Origin: Haematobia irritans
Lineage: Eukaryota > Arthropoda > Insecta > Diptera > Muscidae
Assembly (NCBI RefSeq): GCF_050003625.1
Contig: NC_134398.1
Span: 202,424,583 to 202,488,582 of the forward strand
Direction: 5' to 3'
DNA length: 64,000 bases
Made by a program: the position numbers and the translations under genes. Below, piece after piece: positions 1 through 12,387 of the stretch. The notes under the pieces are model-generated. The model did no database searches, was not told the origin of the DNA, and saw nothing but the letters and a program-made list of their open reading frames with translations. Within the stretch, counting starts at the first letter, position 1; every line of letters begins with the position of its first letter.

Positions 1-737
1 TGCCGCGCGAGCTCACATTTGACCAAATACAACAACGTGTTGATGATTCTGTGCGGTGTTTGCAGCTGTTAACTCGTAATACACCCGAGTTTTTCCGTCG
101 ATATGTGACAATGGATGAAACATCGCTCCATCACTACACTCCTGAGTCCAATCGACAGTCGGCTGAGTGGACAGCGACCGGTGAACCGTCTCCGAAGCGT
201 GGAAAGACTCAAAAGTCCGCTGGCAAAGTAATGGCCTCTGTTTTTTGGGATGCGCATGGAATAATATTTATCGATTATCTTAAGAAGGGAAAAACCATCA
301 ACAGTGACTATTATATGGCAATATTGGAGCGTTTGAAGGTCGAAATCGCGGCAAAAAAGTGTTGTTCAACCAAGACAACGCACCGTGCCACAAGTCATTG
401 CGAACGATGGCAAAATTCATGAATTGGGCTTCGAATTGCTTCCCCACCCACCCACGAATTGCTTCCAGATCTGGCCCCAGCGACTTTTTCTCGTTCTCAG
501 ACCTCAAAAGGATGCTCGCAGGGAAAAACTTTGGCTGCAATGAAGGGGTGATCGCCGAAACTGAGGCCTATTTTGAGGCAAAATCGAAGGAGTGCTACCC
601 AAATGGTATCAAAAAATTGGAAGGTCGTTATAATCGTTGTATCGCTCTTGAAGCGAACTATGTTGAATAATAAAAACGAATTTTGACATAAAAATGTGTT
701 TTTCTTTGTTAGACCGGGGACTTATCAGCCAACCTGT
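1..737 (+). mobile_element. Mariner element, irritans type, 5' end outside window
   Basis: The right end reads TTAGACCGGGGACTTATCAG followed by CCAACCTGT and a TA at 738-739. Read from the outside, this is the ACAGGTTGG terminal repeat type of the Himar1/irritans mariner group. The left terminal repeat lies outside the window. The coding part is a broken transposase (separate entry). The 3' end of this copy was later duplicated together with its flank (645-2013), so the copy is old and inactive. Confidence 0.85.
3..670 (+). pseudogene. Broken mariner (DD34D) transposase, 3' two-thirds
   Basis: This is a relic of a cut-and-paste transposase of the mariner family. Frame 1 runs from position 3 to about 360 and includes the first catalytic Asp in TMDETSLHHY, then the stretch GKVMASVFWDAHGIIFIDYL. 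The frame is lost near 350-360, where codons between EIAAK and VLFNQDNAP are missing. A second frame (359-670) resumes with the second Asp in NQDNAPCHKS. A further two-way frameshift garbles the linker between about 415 and 470, and the frame returns for the third Asp in GPSDFF and the tail GIKKLEGRYNRCIALEANYVE is split only by family-typical divergence. At least three indels make it non-functional. The N-terminal DNA-binding region is off the left edge. Confidence 0.85.
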
Positions 738-2013
738 TATATACGACTACATTGCTGGAAAATCTTTTAGAATTTATATGGGCATAAAAAGTTCGACATC
801 AAATTTTCGTCTTTATCTCTCTTTTTTCAAATTTTCAATAGGATAAAATGTTCACAAATTTTTCGCAAAATATAAAATTTTGACAAATTTTTCTATAGGA
901 TAAAATTTTCGATAAAAATAAAATTTTAACAAAATTCTCTATCAAAATAAAATTTTGACAAAAAATCTCTAGGAATAAAATTTTGAAAAAAAAAATTTTA
1001 TAGGAATAAAATATTGATAAATTTTTTTTTAGAAATAAAATTTTGACAAAAAAATAAAATGTTTGAAAAAATTTTGTATAGGACAAAATTTTGACATTTG
1101 TTCTCTTGAAGGGAACTATGTTGAATAATAAAAACGAATTTTGACATAAAAATGTGTTTTTCTTTGTTAGACCGGGGACTTATCAGCCAACCTGTTATAT
1201 ACGACTACATTGCTGGAAAATCTTTTAGAATTTATATGGGCATAAAAAGTTCGACATCAAATTTTCGTCTTTATCTCTCTTTTTCAAATTTTGTATAGGA
1301 TAAAATGTTCACAAATGTTTCGATAAAAATTAAATTTTGACAAAATTTTCTATAGGATAAAATTTTCGATAAAAATAAAATTTTAACAAAATTCTCTATC
1401 AAAATAAAATTTTGACAAAAAATCTCTAGGAATAAAATTTTGAAAAAAAATTTTATAGGAATAAAATTTTGACAAATTTTTTTTAGGAATAAAATTTTGA
1501 CAAAAAAATAAAATGTTTGAAAAAATTTTGTATAGGACAAAATTTTGACATTTGTTCTCTTGAAGGGAACTATGTTGAATAATAAAAACGAATTTTGACA
1601 AAAAAATGTGTTTTTCTTTGTTAGACCGGGGACTTATCAGCCAACCTGTTATATACGACTACATTGATAGAAAATCTTTTAGAATTTATATGGGCATAAA
1701 AAGTTCGACATCAAATTTTCGTCTTTATCTCTCTTTTTTCAAATTTTCTATAGGATAAAAAGTTCACTAATTTTCCGATAAAAATAAAATTTTGACAAAA
1801 TTTTCAATAGGATAAAATTTTCGATAAAAATAAAATTTTAACAAAATTCTCTATCAAAATAAAATTTTGACAAAAAATCTCTAGGAATAAAATTTTGAAA
1901 AAAAAATTTATAGGAATAAAATTTTGATAAATTGTTTTTAGAAATAAAATTTTGACAAAAAAATAAAATGTTTAACAAAATTTTGTATAGGATAAAATTT
2001 TGACATTTGTTCT
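645..2013 (+). repeat. Tandem triplication (~456 bp) of mariner 3' end plus flank
   Basis: Three near-identical units start at 645, 1103 and 1557 (spacing 458 and 454 bp). Each begins CTCTTGAAG, carries the mariner stop region and complete right terminal repeat (ends at 737, 1195 and 1649), then about 100 bp of unique flank (CATTGCTGGAAAATC type) and about 270 bp of the AT-rich CTATAG-type satellite. Units 2 and 3 share GAAGGGAAC where unit 1 has GAAGCGAAC. The duplication therefore happened after the mariner insertion and copied both the element end and its neighbourhood. Confidence 0.88.
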
Positions 2014-2445
2014 AGGAATAAAATTTTGACAAAATATCCTTTGGGAAAAAATGGATTTAAAGCAAATAAAGCCACATTTATCACAAACGATCAAACAATT
2101 GTCTCTAATTTTGTTATTTGTTTTAAAGGAAAATCTATTAGCTTCAAAAGAAAACTTTGTTTGTCTAAAATTTCGTTGCTCAGAAAAGAAAACTCTTCAT
2201 TCAGTGTAGGTTCAGATTTAGAAAAACCTCCCATAAATATTTATTTTCTTAAATGCGAACATACAATGAAAAAAAAAGCATGCCCGGTTCCAAAGATTTT
2301 GTCTTTACTTTAAAAATGTTGGTGTTGATTCCGAGCCCAAGAAGCGGAGAATACAAGTAAGGATACTTTTAAGACACAATTCTCTTTTAAATTTAGGTTT
2401 TGTGTTCTTGTTTCTAGGAAGCAAATTTTAATTTTTCGTTATTTC
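2014..2445. other. Unassigned AT-rich spacer
   Basis: Non-repetitive DNA between the triplicated block and the next dispersed repeat. A 95-codon open frame (2026-2313) has no recognisable domain and starts inside satellite sequence. I see no gene here. Confidence 0.5.
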
Positions 2446-2770
2446 AGCTTTTTATACCCACCACCATAGAATGGTGACGGGGGTATAATAAGTTTGTCAT
2501 TCCGTTTGTAACACATCAAAATATCGATTTCCGACTGTATAAAGTATATATATTCTTGATCAGGGAGAAATTCTAAGACGATATAACGATGTCCGCCTGT
2601 CTGTTGTAATCACGCTACAGTCTTCAATAATGAAGCAATCGTACTGAAATTTTGCACAAACTCGTCTTTTGTCTGCAGTCAGGTCAAGTTCGAAGATAGG
2701 CTATATCGGTCCAGGTTTTGATATAGTCCCCATATAAACCGACCTCCCGATTTGGGGTCTTGGGCTTATA

Positions 2771-3692
2771 AAGGGTGGTTAAATTGTAAGGGCCGATGTT
2801 GAATGTGAACCACACCTAAACGCCAAGTTTTTTCCGATTTTTTTTTTTTACATTTCTCTATTTCAGACTTACTCAATTTGAACCATGGAGAGATATACAA
2901 TCCAACAACGTGTTAAATGGTCCCAAGAAATGGAAACAATGGATGATCAATTTTCGAAGAAAATCATCTTCAGTGATGAGGCACATTTTCACCTCAGTGA
3001 ATTCGTCAATAAACAAAATTGCCGCATTTGGGCGAATGAGAATCCAAGAGTGATTGTCGAAAAACCAATGCACTCACAAAGAGTGACTGTTTGGTGCGGT
3101 TTATAGGCTGGCGGCATCATCGGGCCGTATTTTTTCCAAAATGAGTCCGGTCAGGCAGTTACTGTGAATGGTGTTCGCTATCGTGAGATGATAACGAACT
3201 TTTTATGGCCCGAATTGGAAGATATGGATGTGGACGATATGTGGTTTCAGCAGGGCAGTGCCACTTGCCACACAGCTAACGAAACAATGGCTCTTTTGCG
3301 CAACAAATTCAATGGCCGTGTTATCTCACGTAATGGCGATGTCAATTGGCCGCCAAGATCATGTGATTTGACACCGTTGGACTTTTTTCTTTGGGGTTAT
3401 TTGAAAGAAAAGGTGTACGTCGATAAGCCAGCAACAATTCAAGAGCTAAAGGATGAGATAATTCGGCACATTAATGTCATAGAACCTCCATTATGCCTCA
3501 GCGTCATCGAAAATTTGGACCATCGGATGAAGGTGTGCCACCGAGGTCGCGGCGCCCATTTGGCCGATATTTTGTTCCAAACATAATTGAGTAATACCAA
3601 TATATCATAATAAAATAAAATTACAATAATTTCCTAAATAGTTTGTGTTTTATTCAAAATCAACATCGGCCCTTGAAATTTTAACCACCCTT
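2771..3692 (+). mobile_element. DD41D (rosa-type) mariner, internally deleted, nested
   Basis: The termini are AAGGGTGGTTAAATTGTAAG on the left and its inverted match at 3655-3692 (about 35 of 41 bases agree). TA duplications sit at 2769-2770 and 3693-3694. Removing the element restores GGGCTTATAGAAATC, which matches the neighbouring repeat units, so the host sequence confirms the target site. At 922 bp it is shorter than an autonomous element of about 1.3 kb. Its transposase lacks most of the N-terminal half. Confidence 0.9.
2885..3586 (+). pseudogene. Dead DD41D transposase
   Basis: This was the transposase of the nested mariner. The frame starts MERYTIQQRVKW, then jumps straight to METMDDQFSKKIIFSDEAHF, so the helix-turn-helix region between them is deleted. 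The first Asp is present (FSDEAHF). A TAG at 3103-3105 replaces a residue after VTVWCGL. The second catalytic Asp is gone: the family reads WFQQDGATCH, and here it is WFQQGSATCH. The last Asp is in CDLTPLDFFLWGY, 41 residues after the lost one, which gives the DD41D spacing. The tail HRGRGAHLADILFQT is intact. It cannot be catalytic. Confidence 0.9.
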
Positions 3693-3694
3693 TA

Positions 3695-4560
3695 GAAATC
3701 GAAGTTTTTATCCAATTTGCCTGAAATTTGAAATCTAGAGGTATTTTATGACCATAAAGAGGTGTGCCAAAAATGGTGAGTATCGGTCCATGTTTTGGTA
3801 TAGCCCCCATATAGACCGATCTCCAGATTTTACTTCTTGGGCTTATAGAAACCGCAGTTTTTATTCAATTTACATGAAATTGGAAATCTAGAAGTATTGT
3901 AGGACCACAAATACGTGTGCCAAAAATGGTGAGTATCGGTCCATATTTTGGTATAGCCCCCATATAGACCGATCTCCCGATTTTGCTTCTTGGGCTTATA
4001 GAAACCGCAGTTTTTATTCAATTTACCTGAAATTGGAAATCTAGAGGTATTGTAGGACCACAAATACGTGTGCCAAAAATTGTGAGTATCGGTCCATGTT
4101 TTGGTATGGTCCCCATATAAAACCACCTCCCGATTTGGGGTCTTGGGCTTATAGAAACCGTAGTTTTTATCCAATTTGTCTGAAATTGGAAATCTAGAGG
4201 TATTTTAGGACCATAAAGAGGTGTGCTGAAAACGGTCCATATTTTGGTATAGCCCCCATATAGACCGATCTCCAGATTTTACTTCTTTGGCTTATAGAAA
4301 CCGCAGTTTTTATCCTATTTGCCTGAAATTGGAAATCTAGAGGTATTTTCGGGTCATAAAGAGGTGTGGCGAAAACGGTGAGTATCGGTCCATATTTTAG
4401 TATAGTCCCCATAAGAACGATCTCCCGATTTAACTCCTTGGGTTTCAAAAAACCGTAGTTTTTATCTGATTTGCCTGAAATTGTAAATATTCTGGTATTT
4501 TAGGCTCACAAAAACGTGTATCGGATTAAGTTGTTATCGGTCCATTTGGTAATGCCGGGG
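3695..4560 (+). repeat. 152-bp tandem repeat inside the dispersed element
   Basis: About five to six units, marked by CTTATAGAAACCGCAGTTTT at 3844, 3997, 4149 and 4292, by GGAAATCTAGAGGTATT, and by CGGTCCATATTTTGGTATAG. The last unit (from about 4450) is more diverged. Open frames on the minus strand here (for example 3830-4174) are products of the repeat. Confidence 0.85.
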
Positions 4561-4615
4561 GCATTTAAGATTCGGCCCGGCCGAACATAGTGCTGTATAT
4601 ACTTGTTTTTCTTCA

Positions 4616-6654
4616 TATGCTATCAACTTCTTTTAAAAACGAGTTAACGACAAATTTATTTTCGAAATTCAGACTCGACTTCCAGTAGGAATTATGCTAT
4701 GTTTCAAGTAAAAACGTCTTTAAAATAAAGTGTTGAAAAACGTGTACTATTTTTGAACGATTTTTTGCTTTGTAGTCAAGATGCAAAAATACAACAAATT
4801 TAAAGACAATTTCATTAATTTTAAAGAATTTTTCTTAACTTTTAGAGTCAAGTTGGCCTTATCTCAAAAATGTTTTCTTTCATGTTATCACTTAATTATA
4901 AGGACAATACGACTTCATTGAAAAGTTTATCGTCTTTTGGACAAGGAAAAAAACTTTATATTAGAGAAATGCGTCTTTTATGCTAAGCAAAATTTGCATT
5001 CGTATTTTAAGGACATGAAATCTTTGGCCTCACGACAATATTTTTTTCAATGAGAGAGTGAGAAGCATCAACCACATCGTATAAGATTTAGGTTTATCTC
5101 CCCAACTTATTTTAGTATTAACCCCCCAAATGCTTACTAATTCTGTAGGGGAGGTTTAGGGTATGGGAAAGCCGGTCATTTTACTTTTTATTCTCCTCAC
5201 TAAAAGTCAATTGTATCCCTAATCTAACCACAATGCATTGCACATTGCTTTCTAATCCATTGCGATGAAACCATAATCCACCTGTATGGCGGTATGGTCC
5301 ACTGATTTTAGGTGCTAATTGGATTTCAATTTCAATATACGCAAACACGTGAAATTATCGGTCATAATTCCAAAAAAATATATATTTTAGATTAACGTCA
5401 GTTCCAAAGCAAATATTTATGCATATAATCGAGAGCTGGTGAGGGGGCTAAATGTATTCCTGAGATTTTCTACTTCAAACGGAAAGAAATGCAAATAAAC
5501 ATATCACCACATAGTTATCGCAAATATGATATATTCACAAACAAATATTTATCCAAAGAGTTTTTTTTTAATGGAGTTGTAAATTTTTTAAGTCCATATA
5601 AAAATGAGTTTATTATTGTTGAAATAAAATATGATAAAAAAAATCTAGATAAAAATTAAGGGAAATAAATTCACATTTTTTTCAAGCTAAATTCGATTGT
5701 AAAGAGAGTTATATGGAAAATGGGTTTGTTAGGCGATGGTGGTAATGGTGATGGCTATTGCTAAAGCTCAAAAGGAATTGCTAGCCAATATTTGCTTTGG
5801 ATATTTGCTATTAGGATATTTTATCATAAACATCACGTGAACATGTTTTCCAAGAATCACTGCTATTTATTGGACATTATTCTTGATTAGTAGGCACCCC
5901 TTTTTGCCAGAATTTGTTGATAAGACTATTTATAGACATATTGGCATATAGAAAATTTTGAAATGAAATAAAAAATAATATGTTCCTAATATAGTTGACT
6001 CCTAATGTTCTTATTAAATCCTTTCCAAATTTCACAATAGTAACTTTACCGTAAAATTTTAACCAATTTATGAGCCTTAAATATGTACATATGTTCAACA
6101 TTATTTACGGATTTCACATGTGACATCAGTTCTTCATTATTTTAACGAAAATTGTTTCTATTCTTATCTAAATAATGAAAATAATCCAATAACCCTATTT
6201 TCCCAAGTCACATTTTATTTGAAATAATTTCAGCTGATTCACTCATTGACATTTCTTTAACAATTTTCCCATGCTGCTGCCTTCAACATTTGTGTTGTCC
6301 GTAATGGACCACAATATGGGATAACCAAATAACAGGTAAAATGTAGATTAAGATAAGGACAGACAGACAGACGAGGTTGAAGACAATTTCCATTGATCTC
6401 TATAGCCAAGGATAGATCTTCAATACCAAAAGTTGTACCCATTCCCACATAGATATAGGTCAATAAATTTTGAGATTCGATGCTATTTTCGGCATTTAAA
6501 CAAAACCTGCTCTATTGAAGACAAATTCTCCTTATATTGAATGAAAATGTTCTAAATTGTTTTATTTCTATTTGTAGAATAGTCGTGGTAATGCGATTGA
6601 AGTTAGGGCAATTCAATTGAGACGATCGAAGTTAAGACAATTCAATTCGACTCT
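4616..6654. other. AT-rich intergenic DNA, no gene seen
   Basis: Low-complexity AT-rich sequence with short open frames only (none over 75 codons). It contains no recognisable protein or RNA gene. A fragment around 4640-5060 (AAAACGTCTTTAAAATAAAG and an outer end in CAATGAGAGAGTGAG) resembles a non-autonomous transposon remnant, but I could not find matching ends. Confidence 0.5.
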
Positions 6655-9600
6655 TTCGAATAGAAATAAAATTTTGACAAAATATTCTATAGAAATAAAA
6701 TTTTGACAAAATATTCTATAGAAATAAAATGTTGACAACAATTTCTATAGAAATAAAATGTTGACAAAATTTTCTATAGAAATACAACTTTGACAAAATT
6801 TTCTATAGAAATACAATTTGACAAAATTTTCTATAGAAATAAAATTTTGACAAAATTTTCTATAGAAATACGATTTTGACAAAATTTACTATAGAAATAA
6901 AATTTTAACAATTCTTTTTCTAGAAATAAATTTTAAAAAAATTTTCTATAGAAATAAAATTTTGACAAAATTTTCTATAGAAATACAATTTTGACTTAAT
7001 TTTCTATAGAAATAAAATTTTGACAAACTTTTCTATAGAAATAAAATGTTGACAAAATTTTCTATAAAAATAAAATTTTGACAAAATTTTCTATAGAAAT
7101 AAAATTTTGAGAAAATTTCCTATCGAAATAAAATTTTGACAAAATTTTCTATAGAAATAAAATTTTGACAAAATTTTCTTTAGAAATAAAATTTTGACAA
7201 AATTTACTATAGAAATAAAATTTTAACAATTCTTTTTCTAGAAATAACATTTTAACAAAATTTTCTATAGAAATACAATTTTGACTTAATTTTCTATAGA
7301 AATAAAATTTTGACAAAATTTTCTATAGAAATAAAATTTTGACACAATTTTCTATACAAATAAAATTTTGACAAACTTTTCTATAGAAATAAAATTTTGA
7401 CAAAATATTCTATAGAAATAAAATTTTGACAACAATTTCTATAGAAATAAAATTTTACCAAGTTTTTTTATAGAAATAACATTATGACAAAATTTTCTAT
7501 AGAAATAAAATTTTGACAAACTTTTCTATAGAAATAAAATGTTGGAAAAAATTTCTATAGAAATAAAATTTTGAAAAAAATTTTAACAATTCTTTTTCGA
7601 GAGATAACATTTTAATAAAAATTCTATAGAAATAAAATTTTACCACGTTTTTTTTATAGAAATAAAATTTTGACAAAATTTTCTATAGAAATAAAATTTT
7701 GACAAAATATTCTATAGAAATAAAATGTTGACAACAATTTCTATATAAATAAAATGTTGACAAAATTTTCTATAGAAATACAATTTGACAAAATTTTCTA
7801 TAGAAATAAAATTTTGACAATATTTTCTTAAAAATACAATTTTGACAAAATTTACTATAGAAATAAAATTTTACGTTTTTTTTTATAGAAATAAAATTTT
7901 GACAAACTTTTCTATAGAAATAAAATGTTGACAAAATTTTCTATAAAAATAAAATTTTGACAAAATTTTCTATAGAAATAAAATTTTGAGAAAATTTCCT
8001 ATCGAAATAAAATTTTGACAAAATTTTCTATAGAAATAAAATGTTGACAAAATTTTCTTTAGAAATAAAATTTTGACAAAATTTACTATAGAAATAAAAT
8101 TTTGACAAACTTTTCTATAGAAATAAAATGTTGACAAAATTTTCTATAGAAATAAAATTTTGACAAAATTTTCTATAGAAATAAAATTTTGACAAAATTT
8201 TCTATAGAAATAAAATTTTGACAAAATTTTCTTTAGAAATAAAATTTTGACAAAATTTACTATAGAAATAAAATTTTAACAATTCTTTTTATAGAAATAA
8301 CATTTTAACAAAATTTTCTATAGAAATAACATTTTGACAAAATTTTCTATAGAAATAAAATTTTGACACAATTTTCTATAGAAATACAATTTTGACACAA
8401 TTTTCTATAGAAATAAAATTTTGACAAACTTTTGTATAGAAATAAAATTTTGACAAAATATTCTATCGAAATAAAATGTTGACAACAATTTCTATAGAAA
8501 TAAAATTTTACCAAGCTTTTTTATAGAAATAACATTTTGACAAAATATTCTATAGAAATAAAATTTTGACAAACTTTTCTATAGAAATAAAATGTTGGAA
8601 AAAATTTCTATAGAAATAAAATTTTGACAAAATTTTAACAATTCTTTTTCGAGAGATAACATTTTAATAAAAATTTCTATAGAAATAAAATTTTACCACG
8701 TTTTTTTTTATAGAAATAAAATTTTGACAAAATTTTCTATAGAAATAAAATTTTGACAAAATATTCTATAGAAATAAAATTTTGACAACAATTTCTATAG
8801 AAATAAAATTTTACCAAGTTTTTTTTAGAAATAACATTTTGACAAAATTTTCATAGAAATAAAATTTTGACAAAATTTTCTATAGAAATACAATTTTGAC
8901 ACAATTTTCTATAGAAATAACATTTTAACAAAATTTTCTATAGAAATAAGATTTTACCACGTTTTTTTATAGAAATACAATTTTGACAACATTTTCTATA
9001 GAAATAACATTTTGACAAAATTTTCTATAGAAATAAAAATTTGACAAAATTTTCTATAGAAATACAATTTTGACAAAATCTTCTATAGAAATAAAATTTT
9101 GACAACAATTTCTATAGAAATAAAATGTTGACAAAATTTTCTTAAAAATACAATTTTGACAAAATTTAGTATAGAAATAAAATTTTAACAATTCTTTTTC
9201 TAGAAATAACATTTAACATTTTGACAACATTTTCATAGAAATAAAATTTTGACAAAATTTTCTATAGAAATACAATTTTGACACAATTTTCTATAGAAAT
9301 AACATTTTAACAAAATTTTCTATAGAAATAAGATTTTACCACGTTTTTTTATAGAAATACAATTTTGACAACATTTTCTATAGAAATAACATTTTGACAA
9401 AATTTTCTATAGAAATAAAAATTTGACAAAATTTTCTATAGAAATACAATTTTGACAAAATCTTCTATAGAAATAAAATTTTGACAACAATTTCTATAGA
9501 AATAAAATGTTGACAAAATTTTCTTAAAAATACAATTTTGACAAAATTTAGTATAGAAATAAAATTTTAACAATTCTTTTTCTAGAAATAACATTTTAAC

Positions 9601-10838
9601 AAAATTTTCTATAGAAATAAGATTTTACCACGTTTTTTTGTAGAAATGATATGTTAACAAAATTTTCTATAGAAATACAATTTTGACATAATTTTCTATA
9701 GAAATAAAATTTTGTCCAAATTTTCTACAGAAGTAAAATTTTGACAAAATTTTCTATAGGAATAAAATGTTAACAAGTTTTTTTTTTAATAAAATCTTGG
9801 CAAAATTTTCTATAGGAATAAAATGTTAACAAGTTTTTTTTTTAAATAAAATCTTGACAAAATTTTCTATAGAAATAAAATGTTGATGCAGTTTTCTATA
9901 GAAATAAAATTTTGACAAAATTTTCTATGGAAATAGAAATAACATTTTGACAAAATTTTCTATAGAAATAGAAATAAAATTTTGACAAAATTTTCTATAG
10001 GAATAAAATTTTGACATACTTTTCTATAGAAATAAAATTTTAACAAAATTTTATTCAGAAATAAAATTTTAACATTTTAAATTTTTATAGAAATAAAATG
10101 TTGATGCAGTTTTCTATAGAAATAAAATTTTCACAAAATTTTCTATAGAAATAGAAATAAAATTTTGACAAAATTTTCTATAGGAATAAAATTTTGACAT
10201 AATTTTCTATAGAAATAAAATTTTAACAAAATTTTATACAGAAATAAAATTTTAACAATTAACAAAATTTTCTATAGAAATAAAATTTTGACAAAATTTT
10301 CTATATAAATAAAATTTTGACAAAATTTCCTATAGAAATAAAATTTTGACATAATTTTCTATAGAAATAAAATTTTGACAAACTTTTCTATAGAAATAAA
10401 ATATTGACAAAATTTTCTATAGAAATAAAATTTTAACAAAATTTTATTCAGAAATAAAATTTTAACATTTTAAATTTTTATAGAAATAAAATGTTGACAA
10501 AATTTCCTATAGAAATAAAATTTTGACAAAATTGTCTATAGAAATAAAATTTAAACAACATTTTCTATCGATTCTTTCGAATAACATAAAAATAAAATGT
10601 TGACAACAATTTCTATAGAAATAAAATTTTGACAACAATTTCTATAGAAATAAAATTTTGACAAAATTGTCTATAGAAATAAAATTTTAACAAAATTTTC
10701 TATAGAAATAAAATATAGACAACATTTTCTATAGAAATAAAATTTTGACAACATTTTCTATAGTAATAAATTTTTGACAAAATTGTCTAAAGAAATAAAA
10801 TTTTGAAAAAATTTTCTAAAATACAATTCTGATAAACT
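6655..10838 (+). repeat. 29-bp AT-rich minisatellite array (largest)
   Basis: Roughly 140 units of a 29-bp repeat with core CTATAGAAATAAAATTTTG followed by ACA and an A4T4 block. Variants include AAAATGTTGAC, AAAATTTTAACAATTC and TTTTACCACG. Rare variants recur at fixed distances (382, about 879 and about 1052 bp), so the array has higher-order structure. No frame codes for a plausible protein. Confidence 0.97.
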
Positions 10839-11102
10839 ATCATTGGGAGTTGGTTCCTATATCTTACAATACCATTCTAATATTGAATGGAGTGAATGTA
10901 TTATAGGTCTTTGAGATTTGTTTGTAATTGCAGTTCACCCCTTGCGATAATGCCATGATGACTGATTCTGAATTATCTGATTATATTGAACTACTTTAAT
11001 ATTCCGATAATAACATTGTATTCATAATTCTCTAATTAAATTTACATAAGTTTTTTACTTAATCTTAATTCTCAATAGATTGTAAACAAACACCAGCGAC
11101 TG
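10839..11102. other. Short unassigned spacer
   Basis: Unique AT-rich DNA between the array and the DD37E transposon. I see nothing in it. Confidence 0.5.
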
Positions 11103-11104
11103 TA

Positions 11105-12385
11105 AAGGGTGATACGGTCAAAATTTGGTCAATATAAACTTGACGTATTTCTTTCAATTTTGCATTTAAAAAACCTGAACACCCCTCATTTTGAAGGTGT
11201 GTGTGTGTAGAATGTTGCTCCTATTTTGATTTTGGAATTCACTCTTCAGTTGTCAAAATGCCGTCCAAGCAAGAAGAGCAACGTATCAAAATTTTGCTCA
11301 CGCATCACGAAAATCCGAGCTACTCGCACGCAAAGCTGGCAAAATCGCTAAAAGTTGCCAAATCAACCGTTACAAATGTAATTAAAGTGTTTGGGGAACG
11401 TTTGTCGACAGCCAGGAAGTCTGGATCGGGGGGAAATCGAAAACCGGAAGCCGCTGAGACGACAAAGAGAGTTGCCGGTAGTTTCAAGCGAAACCCTATC
11501 CTCTCTCTTCGAGATGCCGCAAATAAGCTGGGGGTATCGTCTACAAACGTGCATCGAGCCAAAAAACGAGCCGGACTATCGACTTACAAGAAGGTAGTGA
11601 CTCCAAATCGCGATGATAAACAAAATACGACGGCCAAAGCGCGATCCCGGAGGCTGTACACGACGATGCTGACGAAGTTTGACTGCGTGGTAATGGACGA
11701 CGAAACCTACGTCAAAGCCGACAGGAGTTTTATACGGCAAAAGGAAGGGGAAAGATAGCAGATATTTTCAAGCACATAAAACTGTCAAAGTTCGCAAAGA
11801 AATATCTGGTTTGGCAAGCCATCTGTACCTGTGGCTTGAAAAGCAGCATTTTCATTGCTTCCGGGACTGTCAACCAAGAAATTTACGTGAAAGAGTGTTT
11901 GAATAAACGTCTGCTGCCTTTCCTGAAGAAACACGGTTGTTCCGTACTGTTTTGGCCGGATTTGGAATCTTGCCATTACGGTAAAAAGGTCATGGAGTGG
12001 TACGCCGCCAACAACGTGCAGGTGGTTCCCAAGGACAAGAACCCTCCCAACACGCCAGAGCTCCGCCCAATTGAGAAATATTGGGCTATTGTCAAACGGA
12101 ACCTAAAGAAGACCAAAAAAACTGCTAAGGACGAGCAGCAGTTCAAGGCAAACTGGCTTTCTGCGGCGAAGAAGGTGGTCAAGGTTGCTGTACAAAATCT
12201 GATGGCAGGTGTCTAGCGTGAGGCCCGGCAATTCGGATTCGGAAAAACGAAAGCCTAACTGAGTATTATTCCTTAATTTTATACTAATTGAATTTGAAAA
12301 AGAAATTTAATTTGATTTTTTAAATAAAGGATTTCACCGATTTACACGCGTTTTCCCTTGACCAAATTTTGACCGTATCACCCTT
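11105..12385 (+). mobile_element. DD37E Tc1/mariner-superfamily transposon
   Basis: The terminal repeats AAGGGTGATACGGTCAAAAT and their inverted match at 12352-12385 are nearly perfect over 27 bp, with TA duplications at 11103-11104 and 12386-12387. The element is 1281 bp, a normal full length. The single transposase gene has one frameshift (separate entry). The first and last catalytic positions and the 37-residue D-to-E spacing fit the ITmD37E family described from Diptera. Confidence 0.93.
11258..12216 (+). pseudogene. DD37E transposase with one frameshift
   Basis: The start ATG at 11258 gives MPSKQEEQRIKILLTHHE, an N-terminal helix-turn-helix region (KLAKSLKVAKSTVTNVIKVF, residues about 30-48) and a second one near LRDAANKLGVSSTNVHRA. 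The first catalytic Asp is in VVMDDETYVKAD. Just after, near 11723, about 20 bp are missing compared with what the family usually encodes, so the frame switches. The second frame continues as YTAKGRGKIADIFKH, then WPDLESCHYGKKVMEWY (second Asp) and NTPELRPIEKYW (Glu), with 37 residues between. The reading stops at 12216. Apart from the small deletion the protein is complete, so the copy looks recent. Confidence 0.9.
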
Positions 12386-12387
12386 TA

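Larger units (their letters stand above)
2446..4615 (+). mobile_element. Dispersed calyptrate-type repeat, copy 1 (unclassified)
   Basis: It starts with TTTTTATACCCACCACCATA, continues through GTTTGTCATTCCGTTTG and a block of 152-bp repeats, and ends near GGCCCGGCCGAACATAGTG. The same ends occur in inverted order at 34556-35578, which shows a dispersed family. No open frame resembles a transposase or polymerase. I recognise this sequence type from calyptrate fly genomes but cannot assign a superfamily. A DD41D mariner is nested at 2771-3692. Confidence 0.7.

Noticed and set aside
6655..10838. CRISPR-like array (29-bp repeats)
   Set aside because: The units are contiguous with no unique spacers, there are no cas genes, and the context is an insect genome.
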